Source: Microstegium vimineum | Taxonomy: Eukaryota; Streptophyta; Magnoliopsida; Poales; Poaceae | Reading direction: 5' to 3' | Length of the DNA: 64,000 nucleotides | Assembly (NCBI GenBank): GCA_022036555.1 | Contig: CM039122.1 | Coordinates: forward strand, 54,262,693-54,326,692 | In this document: positions 1 through 12,330 of the stretch, in pieces | How positions within the stretch are numbered: the first letter of the stretch is position 1 | Layout: the number at the start of each line of letters is the position of its first letter | Notes under the pieces: generated by a model | What the model was told of the DNA's origin: nothing | What the model saw: only the letters and a program-made list of their open reading frames with translations | The model's database searches: none | Program-made: the position numbers and the translations under genes

Positions 1-2218
1 ATCATTAGGCATATGTTCTTTTCCTTTTTTAAAAAGAAATGTATCCACAAGAATAAAATGGTTGTCAATTTAGAATTAGAGCAAAACATGAAGTTTATCA
101 TGTTAGATACTCCTATGTATACTATAAATAAAAGGTATAAGCCGAGAGAAAGGTACTTTAGGCCGTCCTCGCGAGAGGTTTGGGGGTCGCATAGTGAGGA
201 TGTTTTTCGTTGATATTTGGGAGGTGGTCATAAGAGTTTGAAAAGGAACATTTCAGTTACTACGGGACGAGAAATCTAGATGAAATATTGTCTGGATGTT
301 GTCCAATTCATCTCAATGCACCTATATTGAGGATCATTGGATGAAATTTTAGCGTCACCTCCGCTAGGAAGTCGGCGATGAGTAGCAAGGGATAAGTTCA
401 TGGCCATGGATTAGATACGAAGGTGAAACGCTCGCGTAATCCGGTGAGTGAAAAAGCATCACGTACACACGGTTGACTCTTGCTCCTGTAGGAGGAGCAG
501 GATCTGCTCCATTTGGGACGTGGCGTACGTTCCGATTACTGGAGCACAGTACTGGTACCAGTAGTGGCATGAGTGATGCAACGCGTGGTTAGGGTTAGAG
601 GGGCAGCAGCAGCAGTAATTTCGTATGTATAGGAGTACTTGGCCTCCAGCGAGAGCCCAGAGGCGAGGACAGAGCTCTGCCGGGGGTAGCAATTGAAGAG
701 AACGGCTTGTTTGCAGCTGGAGCACGCAGGGGGGAGTACGTGAAATCCAGAATCGTTTTCGTGTCCGTTTCGGGGGGACGGAGTACCGTGTGCTATGCGG
801 GAGCAATTGCTCCAATCTGTTGGCGTGTTGCCATTGCTGCCGCGTGATTTCGTAAGGATATCCTAGTTAATTTTCTGGTTGGGAGGCGCAGTAGCAGTAC
901 GACCTGGGCCACGGCTACTTGAATTCATGTGAGGATTTTCTCCATGTCGGAAACGAATTAAATAACTAATCACTCCTTTAGAGTCTTTTTTACCATCATT
1001 AGTTCATTTACACCACAGAATCTCTGCGTGGGATACCATCAGACTGGCATCCTGGATCCTGTCATAGATGGCTGATGCCTACAGTACCCGTACTACCTGC
1101 TGGCGGGGCCGCGGCCTGGTGGGCTCTGGGCTCTGAGAGGAGAGACGGATTTGACCGAGGTTTCTCTTCAACGGCTGCTGACATGGACTCTGCGCTGGCA
1201 CAATGGCCACCGCAGCGGCGGCGGGCCCGTCAATGCGCCGGGTCCACGGAGGACGGAGCAGCGCGCCGCGCGCCGCTCCAGATGCCCGCTCTACTCGTAC
1301 GTGTCAGTGCCACACATACACGCCGCCTCTATTCCCAGGACTACCCCTCTGACGCGTCCCGTTCTGCACCTGCTCGCAGCCGGTCCGGCGGTCCACGGCA
1401 ACAGAGAAACAACAAGCAGCCATCGTGCGGGGGCAGATGCGGTAATTCCCCCCGCGGCGCGCACATGGCTTTAAACGCCCTCGCCTTCTCCTTCGTCGGT
1501 TCGTCCCCTTCTGCCCCCTGTCCTCTCACGGAGTCACGGTCTCTCACGACTCACGGCCACCACGGGCCACGCTCTCGCCGCCCACCGCCGCCGCTGCAGG
1601 AGCCCGCGCTTGCTTAGCCTAGGCCACTACTAGCCGGTGATTAGCCTTGATTAGCGGGTGCCACTCCACTGTTACGGGAGGCGCGTTTTAATTGCGGGCG
1701 GGCGCGCCACGCCCCGCCCCGACTGTCTCGAATATCTGCGGCCAAAAGCGCGGATTCCTCTCCCCGTCGGGCTCGGGCGTGTTGCGGCCGCGGAGTGGAG
1801 GCAATAAAGGGAAAGCTGGGCGGAGTGCTCGGGTACCGTGGCCGGATTAGTTAATGCCCGCGAGCAGCTAGTCGTAGGCGTAATTATTTTAAGGCAGCTG
1901 TCGCCGCTGGGGACTCGCGAAAGCTTCGCCTCTTTTGAGAAGGGCAGCTCCCCGCACCACGCCTCGCCTCGCCCCGCCCTTCCTTCCCCCTCCAGGCCTC
2001 TCCAGGCTTCTTCCTTCTACTACTAGTCTCCCACTCTCCCGCGCCGCTTGCTGCTGCTACTACTGCTGCTGCTAGTGATAGGGTCCCGGGGCCGTCAAGT
2101 TCTGGGTGGGGGAGGCGAGCATATGGTGGACATTGGGCGGGGGAAGGAGGAGGAAAAGGAAGAGGAAGAGGAGGAGCGGCTCTAGATTTGGGGCAGCGCA
2201 GAGGCAGCAGGGGAAGGG
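1..2218. other. Upstream region of the histidine kinase gene, no gene seen
   Basis: No coding region with recognisable similarity is visible here. The first kilobase is of mixed composition. From about 1,080 to 2,218 the sequence becomes GC-rich and C/T-rich, as is usual for grass promoters and leaders, with a CTG/CTA-type trinucleotide stretch at about 2,047-2,075 and an A/G-rich tract at 2,140-2,180 just before the start codon. The open frames in this part are compositional (Pro/Arg/Ser-rich) and have no family features. I infer that the 5'-UTR of the kinase gene lies in the last few hundred bases. I see no confident TATA box. Confidence 0.5.
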
Positions 2219-5200
2219 ATGGGGGGCAAGTACTCCGGAGCGAGGACGAAGAGGAGGTGGAGGGGGCTGGCAGCGGCCGCGTGGTTGCTAATGGCCGTCA
2301 CCTGCGCCGCGGTGATGCACTGGACCCTGCGCGGGCAGAGCATGGACCGCGCCGAGGAGCGACTCGTCAGCATGTGCGAGGAGAGGGCCAGGATGCTGCA
2401 GGAGCAGTTCGGGGTCACCGTCAACCACGTACACGCGATCGCCATTCTCATCGCCACCTTCAACTACGAGAAGTCCCCTTCGGCCATCGACCAGGTTCGT
2501 AACCATTCGCACCCCCTTGTCCCCTCTTTTCCGCCATTGCTCTTGTGTATTGCAACGCCGCGGCACTAATTGATGAGTAGTTTGGTTTACCAATGGCGGA
2601 TCCCCCGAGATCCTAGACATTGTTCTCCTGGTTGTCTCTCTTTTTTTCTTTAAGGAGGAGCAAACAGGAAAAAGGGGGGAAAGAAGGAGAGAGATAGAGA
2701 TGCGTTTGTGGTTTGTTGACGCTTACAGTCGTTGCGGCACTAGTCGTTTAGCACGCCATGATTGCTGTGGTTGGCTGCGACAGGTGCTGTTCATCGTCTT
2801 GTGGAAAGAAAAATGTCCATTCCTGCGGCGGTTAGGCGGGGATTTTTTTTAGAGACGTCGCTGAGCTGAACTATTGGGTTGGTGGAACATTGTTTGTTCA
2901 TAGAGTGGTTAGTGTGTTCGTTGCAAAACCATCTTGGGGGAGGTTACTTTGCCAACCATTGGGGTTGCTCTTTTGACAGCCTTTTGATTCCTTAGTTTAT
3001 TCTGAGAAAAGGTCACTGTCACAGAGATTAATTATCTTAGAAGCTGCTCTCTGCCTTCCTCTTTTCTTTTGCTTATATTAGATTATTGATCCTCAAAGGC
3101 GTCCTTTCCTGCATTTACAGTTCGTTTCTCTTTCCCTTTTTGTTGATTTACAAATAGTTTAGGCGCACAGAGCCATGGGCCCATGGTATTTGAAGACATG
3201 CTCTTTTGCTGCATACAAAAGTAATGATACAATCACCAATCTGATATATTGTATCATTACTTTTGGTAAATCAACAAAATATCTCCTGCTGATTCTTGCA
3301 ACTTTTATAGCATATTGCTGCTCAATGTTTTTTTTTGCGAGGCTTAATAAACAATTTCCAATACAGGACACTTTTGCAAAATACACGGCAAGGACATCAT
3401 TTGAGAGACCGCTGCTGAATGGGGTGGCATATGCACAGCGTGTCTTCCATCATGAGAGGGAAATGTTTGAAAGCCAGCAGGGATGGATTATGAATACGAT
3501 GCAGCAGGAGCCTGCACCTCCCCAGGATGAATATGCCCCAGTGATTTTCTCTCAGGATACAGTTTCCTACCTTGCACGCATTGACATGATGTCTGGGGAG
3601 GTATGGTTACTTCTATTTGATTGTTGTTTGTATTCACTGGGGTATTTATGACCCTTTGATGTCTATTTACTGAAGTCAATCTATTTATTTCCAAAATAGG
3701 AGGACCGAGAAAACATTTTGCGAGCCAGGACTACTGGCAAGGCTGTGTTAACAAATCCATTTCGGTTGCTTGGATCAAACCACTTGGGAGTAGTTCTCAC
3801 TTTTGCTGTGTACCGCCCTGATCTCCCTGCTGATGCATCAGTTGAGCAGCGTGTGGAAGCAACTATTGGGTGAGATGTTCTAACTCATGTCCTTCATTTT
3901 TTTATTTTTTGAACCAAATATTTCTAGTATTATCGCCTTTAAGACTTGTGTGTGACATCCATTCTTCAGTAAAATGTAGGTTTGAATAAAATTATGCGCA
4001 GGATTATTTGACCATGTAATATCTTGTCATCGTGTAACATACCACATTTTTGGTTCACTGATGAACACTAAATTTATGTTGACTACAATGACCTGGACAT
4101 GTCTAGTAGCAGGTGATATAGGAACGATGTATTTCTTTTTAACAAAAGGCATGGTGTGTTGATGACAGATACATTTAGTAATATATAAGATTCTTTGCAA
4201 GTTGCCTCAATTTAATCAAAATTATACACTATGCTTATCTAAGTTTAAAGAGAATAGGTTGCTGTGTTTTGTACATAGTTATGCAGCCATTGACTAGTGT
4301 GGTAAAATATAATCAAGTTCCCTACTAACAGATATCTTGGTGGAGCATTTGATGTGGAGTCACTTGTGGAGAATTTGCTGAGCAAACTTGCTGGCAATCA
4401 GGATATTGTGGTGAATGTCTATGATGTCACAAATGCTTCAGATGCCATGGTTTTGTATGGACCTTCAATTTTGGATGAACAAGTGCCTTTCTTGCATGTT
4501 AGCATGTTGGATTTTGGGGATCCATTTAGGAGGCATGAAATGAGGTGCAGGTTGGTACTCCTTATTGGTAAATCTTAATTTTGTTGGCTGCTTTTTTTTT
4601 CCACTAATGCTGTCAGCCTGCAGGTATAGACAAAAGCCTCCTATACCATGGTCTGCTATAACCAATCCTTTGGGCACATTTGTCATATTTATGCTTCTGG
4701 GGTATAGCATTGCCGCTGCATATTCTAGATATGACAAAGTTACAGAAGATTGTAGAAAGATGGAAGAGCTAAAAACTCAGGCAGAAGCTGCTGATGTCGC
4801 AAAGTCTCAGGTTTGACCTGTATTTCAGCACTCTCTTTGCTAGGCATTCGAGCATATGCATCATGTATGTCTTATCTATGTTTGTCTCTCTCTTGCAGTT
4901 CCTGGCAACTGTGTCACATGAGATCAGAACACCTATGAATGGCGTCCTTGGTACTTATGCACTTATTTTGATCCTACTTAATCTTCAGTTTCATGGACCT
5001 GGCAATTTAAAATTTCTTCCTTCTGGTGTAGGAATGCTGGATATGCTTTTAGGAACAGATCTAACTATGACACAGAAGGATTATGCTCAAACTGCCCAAA
5101 TGTGTGGCAGAGCATTGATAACACTGATAAACGATGTCCTTGATCGAGCAAAGATTGAAGCTGGAAAGTTAGAGCTTGAAGCGGTGCCTTTTGACCTGCG

Positions 5201-7682
5201 TTCTCTCATGGATGATGTTATTTCCTTGTTTTCATCAAAGTCTCGGGAGAAGTGCATTGAGGTATCTTACTGTTAATGCTTATAGTAGGAAATGATGTTG
5301 CCTGTGCCATCAGTTGAATGGATATCGATTGCTTTTAGTCCTAGTTTTTGGCTGAACAATTGACAAATAATGCAGATACTTTTCCTGATCTTTTTCCTTC
5401 ATGCTGCAGCTTGCAGTATTTGTATGCGACGATGTTCCGAAGGTTGTTCTTGGAGATCCTTGGAGGTTTCGACAGATACTGACAAATTTGGTTGGCAATG
5501 CAGTCAAAGTAAGCAGCCAATTTTGGCATCCTCACACTACAACTTTGAATGATGTTGGCTAAAGTCTTACATAAGTCTGTCATAAAATATATTCAGAAAA
5601 TGCACTGATATATCTATTGTCTGTTCCAGTTCACAGAACGAGGTCATGTATTTGTGCGGGTCTGTTTGGCTGAGAACTTAAATATGGAAGCCAATCAGGT
5701 CCTACATGGAACCATGAATGGGAAAGATGGTAAAGTTGAGTCAACAGCTAATTGCTCCTTCAATACTTTGAGTGGGTTTGAAGCGGCAGACAGACGGAAT
5801 AGTTGGCAATATTTTAAGCTGCTCCTCTCCAATAAGGAGTCGCTTTTGGATGATCTTGAGGGCGAAAATTCTAATCATTGTGATTCAGACCATGTCACAC
5901 TAGCGATAAGTATTGAGGACACAGGTGTTGGGATACCATTGCAAGCACAAGATCGTGTTTTTACACCTTTTATGCAGGCTGATAGTTCAACTTCAAGGAA
6001 TTATGGTGGTACTGGCATTGGTTTAAGCATCAGCAAGTGTCTAGCTGAACTTATGGGTGGGCAGATAAGTTTCACCAGCCGTCCTTTTGTTGGAAGCACA
6101 TTCACATTCTCAGCCACACTGAAGCGCTCACACAAAGATATTTCAGTTGATTCAAGTAGGAGCTTGTCAGAGGCACTACCGACTGCTTTTAAGGGAATGA
6201 AGGCCATCTTGGTAGATGGGAGACCTGTACGCAGTGCTGTTACAAGATATCACCTCAAGAGGTTGGGAATAATTGTTCAAGTTGTGAACAATATGAGTGC
6301 AGTAGTAAAAACTTTCCCTGGACAAAATGGAGCAACCGTTTCTAGGTGAGTGTTCTTTAAGTTATTTTATTAAATGCGGGAGATACAATTGACTAAGCAA
6401 GGATTCACATTTCAGTACTTTTTAGTTTTTTACCTTACGTGGAGGCTCCTCAACCTCAAGCCTTAGATGTGGAATGGGAGTAGGGCACATTTCTTTTATT
6501 AAATTGTGTGACTAAAGATTTGAACTTAAGATCTGGCCTTGCTACCATGTAGAGCTGCATGCACTGGACGGCCTCAACAAAACCCCTAAGCTGGTGGGGA
6601 AGGCAGACTTATATTTTACTAGATATCATAGATATACCGTCTATGTAATCAGCACGTCCTTAATAAGAGCTTTATTGAAAAAAGTATATAGGACTCTAAA
6701 ATTCCTGGCTAGGCTGTTATTCTCAAATTGTTTTCAAGAATAGCATAAAACAAAGGGTCATAACCTGCACTTTATACTTTGTCTGTATGACCTTTGAAAT
6801 CATCCTATTTATTTCCTTGTAGGGAAAAGGCAACCATGCTTTTTATTGAGAGTGACTTCTGGAGGCCTGAAACAGATGTTCAGTTATTGAACCATCTACG
6901 CGAACACAAGAATGGTCTGTTGTCTGATGCGCCTAAGGTAGTTCTTTTGGTAACCTCTGAAGCTGACAAGGACAATTATGGATCTATATTTGATATTGTG
7001 ATGTGTAAGCCTATAAGGGCAAGCACAATTGCTCCATCTATTCAACAAATGCTCAAAGTAGAGATGCCCGAAAGAAAAGAAAATCAAAATCGGCCGTCAT
7101 TTCTTCGTAGCTTGCTGGTTGGGAAGAACATATTGGTTGTAGATGACAATAAAGTCAATCTCAGAGTTGCCGCGGCTGCACTCAAGAAGTACGGTGCTAA
7201 TGTTAGCTGTGTTGAAAGTGGCAAGGATGCTATCAGTCTACTTCATCCCCCACATTGCTTTGATGCATGTTTTATGGATGTTCAGATGCCAGAGATGGAT
7301 GGGTATGAATTAAATAAATAAAAACATTTGCCATTTCCATCCTGCTGTTTGAGCTTTGTTTGCTAGTTGAAGTAAAAATCTTCCAACTGATCATCTCTTC
7401 TCAATTATTTCTTTTTGTAGGTTTGAGGCAACCAGACAAATAAGGCAAATGGAGATGAAAGGTAATGAGGAAAGGAAGAACAAGTTGGCTTTGACTGAAG
7501 CCTCGACATTTGTTGAGTACCATTTGCCTGTTCTGGCAATGACAGCCGATGTTATCCAGGCAACGTATGAAGAGTGTATAAAATCGGGAATGGATGGATA
7601 TGTATCTAAACCCTTCGACGAGGAGCAGCTATACCAAGCAGTCTCCAGACTAGTAGTGGGAACGACTGATTCAGCTGTTTAA
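2219..7682 (+). CDS. Cytokinin receptor hybrid histidine kinase, AHK4/CRE1/WOL class (11 exons, 974 aa)
   Basis: CHASE-domain hybrid kinase that binds cytokinin and passes phosphate from His to Asp and then to HPt proteins; the family acts mainly at the ER and plasma membrane. Exons by phase-consistent GT-AG junctions: 2219-2494, 3367-3600, 3700-3869, 4332-4550, 4624-4810, 4899-4950, 5032-5261, 5410-5508, 5630-6345, 6823-7302 and 7421-7682, giving 974 codons plus stop. Visible order: N-terminal membrane segment (residues ~16-36), CHASE domain (~60-290), second membrane segment (~310-330), HisKA with phosphoacceptor His369 in FLATVSHEIRTPMNG, N box with Asn486 (NLVGNAVKF), G1 at 586 (DTGVGI), G2 at 615 (GGTGIGLSI), a diverged pseudo-receiver (~680-810), and a receiver with Asp835/Asp836, phospho-Asp880 (FMDVQMP) and Lys951. 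The extracellular half, with YLGGAFDVESLVENLL and LAGNQDIVV, resembles AHK4 more than AHK2 or AHK3. All catalytic residues are present and there is no frameshift. Confidence 0.95.
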
Positions 7683-8309
7683 TGTCCAAATGCTATGGAT
7701 CTGACTTCTCATTCATCGAAGTAAAGCATCACCATCTTTGCTTCTGTCCAGCTGACTCTAACCCTTAACAATGGTCTGAAATTGCCTCTCACAACACTAG
7801 ATGAAAAAGATGACAGTGCCGTGAGCTAGCTATGCATCACAGATGAAGTTGCTGCGCCAGCCCAGAGGAGTGTAGGTAGATCACCCTGTAACTCTTCTTT
7901 GATGTTTATAGGCTGTTGTATCTTCTGACAATTCATTGAAAATACCACGTCTCGTTGCAATCCCTAGTTTCAGAACTGCCCTCCCCTGTTGTCTGCTTCG
8001 CATAATCCATAGAAAGTGTTTGGAGTGTATTCCTTCAGACTTCAGAGCAAAGGAAGAAGGGTAAATATGCTGTAGGTCTGGAGGACTTTTGTTTTTGGCT
8101 GTTTTGCTGCTAGAGAAAAACATTTCAGGACTTCTGATTTTGACTGTTTTGTTATAAGAGGAAAATACGGTACGAGAGCTGATAAGTTAAAGCATACTCC
8201 GTAGGCGGTTAAACAGCTCGGTACCAGGTACCAATTCTGTTTGCTACAGGAGACCAGGGAGTCGTCGACTCCTGCCCTAGCGCCGCCGACACAATCCACA
8301 GTTGTTGGA

Positions 8310-8341
<32 letters not shown>

Positions 8342-8484
8342 GTCCAGTATCTCGCTTGGGCCCAAGAAAGTGGGAATCTATTATTTTTAATAAGTTTTTT
8401 TAAGTAGATTAAGACATTAGGGTTAGATGTCCCTTTATATCAAATTTCTTTGGGATTTGCTATATTTTAGATGCCTGAAATATA
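7683..8484 (+). other. 3' flank of the kinase gene, with a 31-bp poly(T) run
   Basis: The 3'-UTR of the histidine kinase presumably occupies the first few hundred bases. A long uninterrupted T run lies at about 8,312-8,342 and is probably a polymorphic mononucleotide repeat or the A-tail of an antisense retroposed sequence. No other gene is seen. Confidence 0.4.
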
Positions 8485-8780
8485 CTTCCTCCATACAAAA
8501 TTGGAAGTCATTCCAAAAATCTTGAAGAGTCAAAGTTTATAAAGTTTGATCAAATTTATATAATATAATAATAACATATTTGATACCAACTAAAAATCAT
8601 TAAATTCTTTATATTAGTTATATTTTCATACTATACCTATTTGATATTATAAATCTTTATGTTTCTCTCTATAATCTTTGGTCAAACTTAAAATGCTTTG
8701 ACTTTCCTAAATTCTTGATATGACTTATGCTTTGACTTTCCTAGATTCTTGATATGACTTATAATTTGAAATGGAGGGAG
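8485..8780. mobile_element. Stowaway-like MITE
   Basis: The element begins CTTCCTCCATAC and ends in the inverted counterpart ATGGAGGGAG. TA dinucleotides flank both ends, as expected for Tc1/mariner-derived Stowaway elements. The interior is AT-rich and holds an internal repeat of the GACTTTCCTA/ATTCTTGATATGACTTA type near the right end. It is related to the elements at 15947, 16124, 23285 and 29644. It is non-coding. Confidence 0.75.
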
Positions 8781-10529
8781 TAGTATTTTTTCAGGCAACA
8801 GTGATAACTATAATAACTAGTATTCTCTCAAGTGATTAACACAATAGCTGCTATTAGCATGTTTTTTGTACAGTCAAATGCATTGCCTGAATATTCAGGC
8901 GACTGAGAGGGAGGAAAGGTGAATTTCTTTATATTGGAGTTTTATTTTATGTGACGGTGAAAGAGAAAGGTGAAATTATCTTCTTCATAGTGGCTCTGTT
9001 GAAGATGAAGATGAAGACCGCATCCTAAGCCCTAGTAGCATCTTAAGATCGCAAAGTAGCTTCTTTCTTATCCTTCGGTGGCGGAAAGAAAATATAATAA
9101 AAAAGTTTCAACCAAAAAGAAAATATAATAAAGAAGTTTCTCAAATCCGTCGTTTCTTTCTCGTTCTTTAGTGGTAAGAAAGAAGAAGGAACCTAAGGAA
9201 GAAGTTCCTCAATTCAGTCTAGAGGAACGTTGGTCGTCATTTGTTTGTGATCATCCACATTGCAAAGCGTCTTACCTTAGATTAGATTTTGAGTTGTGTT
9301 GTTCACAGCATAAGTAATATTTTGTAATCTAGAGTGTACAGTATATAGCATGTTGATGTATCGATGTATCGTATAATATGATATAATTCTACCTTCATCG
9401 AAGAAAAGAAAAAGATACTGTAACTATTAAAACGCAGGACCACTACTATATCAAATAATATATTTTTCTTTTCTCTCAAATTTAACTTTTTGTTCTTTTT
9501 CTTTTAAAAAATAGCAGGAGCACTAGTATATCAAATAATATATTTTCTAGTTATATTTGAGAGAAGTTAAAAGTGACAGTTTTTTCCATTATGACATAAC
9601 CTTTAATGGTTATCTAAAAACTACTACCCGTTAATCTGTTATAGAAAAATATCAACATTGAAGGTTCAACAAATACCAATACTGAACATGAATGTCCTAC
9701 CGCAAATTTACACGAGGCAAAACCCCGACTGGACTACTAGTCTACTACAGCGCGTCGGATAGATTAGGATGAAAATTAAAGCTTACGTCGTGTTTCGTTT
9801 CTACGACTGATAAGTCGGTTGATGTTATTTTTAATTGTTTTGTTGTAAAAAAAAATATTATACTATGACCATAAACTATATTAATAAGGCAAACTTTTTT
9901 CTGTATTTGCTCCATTTTTTTCTGCATCAGCAGTGGTTCTCCTATTGTGCTTGTGACGTGTCGTTCTGCGGACCTTCAGGATATGACGGTGCAGTGTCAC
10001 CTCGTGTAACGACCGGATTGTCTACGGTCAGTGTCGTGCTGCGTTCCGGGATCAAATGATTTTAGGCGTTTTAGTTCGCACCCAAAAGCTTTATGCACTA
10101 TATCAAATATTTAGACACATGCATAAACTATTAACTATAAATAAAAAATAATTAAATACATAGTTTGCATGTATTTTGCAAGATAGATTTTTAAAACCTA
10201 ATTAGTCTATAATTAGATGTTAATTGCTACTGTAATACATGACTTAATAAATTTGTCTTACATTTTACAAATGGATTCTGTAATTTTTTATTTATATTAG
10301 TATCCAAATACTCATGCAACTGATATTTGATGTGACAAAAAAAACTTTACCCGCCCTCTATATATATGTATACCGTTCTCCGTGCATATACTGTGCAAGA
10401 TACTGATGGAACTGCTTTTAGCACTGCACTGTATATACGTGTACCTTGCATGTATGTACCGTGGAAGATACTACTGGCCGCTGGCTAGCTTCACTGTTCG
10501 TGTTGGCCTCGAGCACACAAGATCAGTTA
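8781..10529. other. AT-rich intergenic stretch without a gene
   Basis: No gene is seen. Two imperfect direct copies containing TATATCAAATAATATATTTT sit at about 9,436-9,471 and 9,514-9,545. Around 10,060-10,300 the sequence (CACATGCATAAACTATTAACTATAAATAAAAAATAATT and following) looks like a degenerate grass MITE interior, but I cannot set its ends. Confidence 0.4.
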
Positions 10530-11014
10530 GACTATCTCCAACAGAGGCTACCCAAATTTCACCCTTTGGGTCGACACCCAAAAACAACGAACTCCAACAG
10601 CGAACCCAAAGTAAAAAATCCGCCGCCGGAGCTTGCGAAGCAGGCCGCCGCCGCCGAGGAAGCCGTAGAGCACCGGGAGCAAGCGGGCGCGGGGAGCTCC
10701 GCCCCGGCCGCCGCGGGCGAGCTCCGCCCCGACCGCCACGGGCGCGAGCGCGGGGAGCTCGGCCCCAGCCGCCTCGGGCGCGGGCACGGGGAGCTCCGCG
10801 GCTCCGCCCCGGCGAGAATGGAGAGAGAGGACGCGTGGATCGGGCGAGCCAAGAGATTTGCGTACTGAGAGAACGGGACGCTTTTTTGCGTGGCCTCGGG
10901 GCCGATAGGCAATTTGGGTGCTCTGTTTATTAGGTAGTCTGTTGGAGGTTGTTTTTTGAGGCAAATGCACTGTGTGAGACTTATTTTTGGGTTTGGGTCT
11001 TTTTGGAGATAGTC
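10530..11014. mobile_element. Tourist/PIF-Harbinger-like MITE with GC-rich core, TTA target duplication
   Basis: The inverted ends read GACTATCTCCAA at 10530 and its complement TTGGAGATAGTC ending at 11014. Both are flanked by TTA (10527-10529 and 11015-11017), the usual target duplication of PIF/Harbinger elements. The subterminal CAACAGAG and CTGTTGGAGG also mirror each other. The centre (about 10,620-10,830) is very GC-rich and holds repeated GGGGAGCTCCGCCCC-like words. The long open frames across it are Ala/Arg/Pro-rich and compositional. Confidence 0.75.
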
Positions 11015-11762
11015 TTAGAGCAAGTATTATAGAACAGCCTACAGTGGGGTGTAATGTTCCTTATAGTTTTCTCTCAGTCCACTCATATAATAGTGCACTT
11101 TACTTTCATTAATACATGACCTACATGTCTATCTCATATAGTTTCTTAGTTTTTGTGCTCAAACTGGCTGTAAGCTTACAATCCACCTCTCTTCTCTCTT
11201 TCATCTCAGCATTCAGCATTCAGCATTCTTACGGCCCACCATAATAGCCTCTTATTAGCCTCTTATAACAATCACATGTCTCTCCGGCAAAAGGGCAAGG
11301 TTCCAGGGGGCCTTGGCACGTCACTTGTCCAATCTGGCAGATCCTGCTCACATCTGTAATACCAGTGCCATATTTTAATATATTGTCATAATCCTAGGAA
11401 TTGGGCAGCATATGCAAATGTTTCTTCTTCTTTAAAGTGTGCATGTTTCTGTTTACTGCATTTGAGCTTGCAAGATGACCTTTTACGGTTCTATATGGTT
11501 GTCTCTTTGTCTTGCACGCCATGTTGGTACCTGTGACAAAACCTATGTTGGTACCTGTGACAAAACCTGTCGGTGCACCAAACAAGGTCCGGATGCAAAG
11601 GTCACCAAATTTTAGCACTATAATCTAATGATAGGCAGCTTATGAGCTCAACAAAGGTCGATGGCACTTTTTTACTCGTTTGTGTATGGCGCGGTTCAGA
11701 TTGGAAAAACCATTATCCTTTGTCGCCGTCTGTATGCGTTGAGCTTGTGATTGTCGCCGGTC

Positions 11763-11855
11763 GGGCGGTCGGCGAACCAAACACCAACCACATGCAATGC
11801 AATGCAATGCAATGCAAGGCCACAATGATAGGGCGGTCGGCGAACCAAACACCAA
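11763..11855. repeat. 25-bp direct repeat flanking an AATGC pentanucleotide run
   Basis: The 25-bp word beginning GGGCGGTCGGCGAACCAAAC occurs twice without a mismatch, at 11763-11787 and 11831-11855. Between the copies is a run of five ATGCA-type pentamers. It is non-coding and looks like local slippage or a transposon end duplicated in tandem. Confidence 0.8.
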
Positions 11856-12079
11856 TCACTGATTATAGAGCAATACCAAAAGTCCGCAGCATCCTGTCTT
11901 CTCAAATCACCTTGTTAGTTTGTCGAATCATGATCTTGCGAACAAACGTTAAGCCCTACCCTGAGTTTAAGCAACGGCTGCACATCTGATACACACTCTG
12001 TCTCTAAAAACTTATTGTTGTTGGTTTACGTGTTGGTAACTTTGACTAGATTTATAAAAAAAATATTAACGTATCTCTA

Positions 12080-12330
12080 AATAAATTTATTAATAAAATT
12101 TATGTATTGATATTAGTTAAGTACCATAAATATTATTACTTTCAACATAAATTTAGACAAAGTTATTTTTTTATTTGCGAGAATGACAATTAATAAATAA
12201 ATTTATTAATAAAAAATATTCAACAATTTATGTATTGATATTAGTTAAGTATCATAAATATTATTACTTTCAACATAAATTTAGTCATAGTTATTTTTTT
12301 AAAGCGAGAACGACAATTAATAAGGACGCA
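12080..12330. repeat. Imperfect tandem duplication, about 129-bp period, AT-rich
   Basis: A block with AATTTATTAATAAA, TGTATTGATATTAGTTAAGTA, CATAAATATTATTACTTTCA and GAGAATGACAATTAATAA occurs twice in a row. The second copy is shifted by about 129 bp and differs at scattered positions. It is probably a duplicated degenerate MITE. Confidence 0.7.

Noticed and set aside
1075..1617. Long open frame of about 180 codons upstream of the histidine kinase
   Set aside because: Ala/Arg/Pro/Ser-rich in several overlapping frames at once, which is what GC-rich promoter and leader DNA gives. No domain, no splice structure.
10382..10970. Several 100-180 codon open frames on both strands
   Set aside because: They lie on the GC-rich core of a MITE with clear inverted ends and TTA duplication, so they are compositional.
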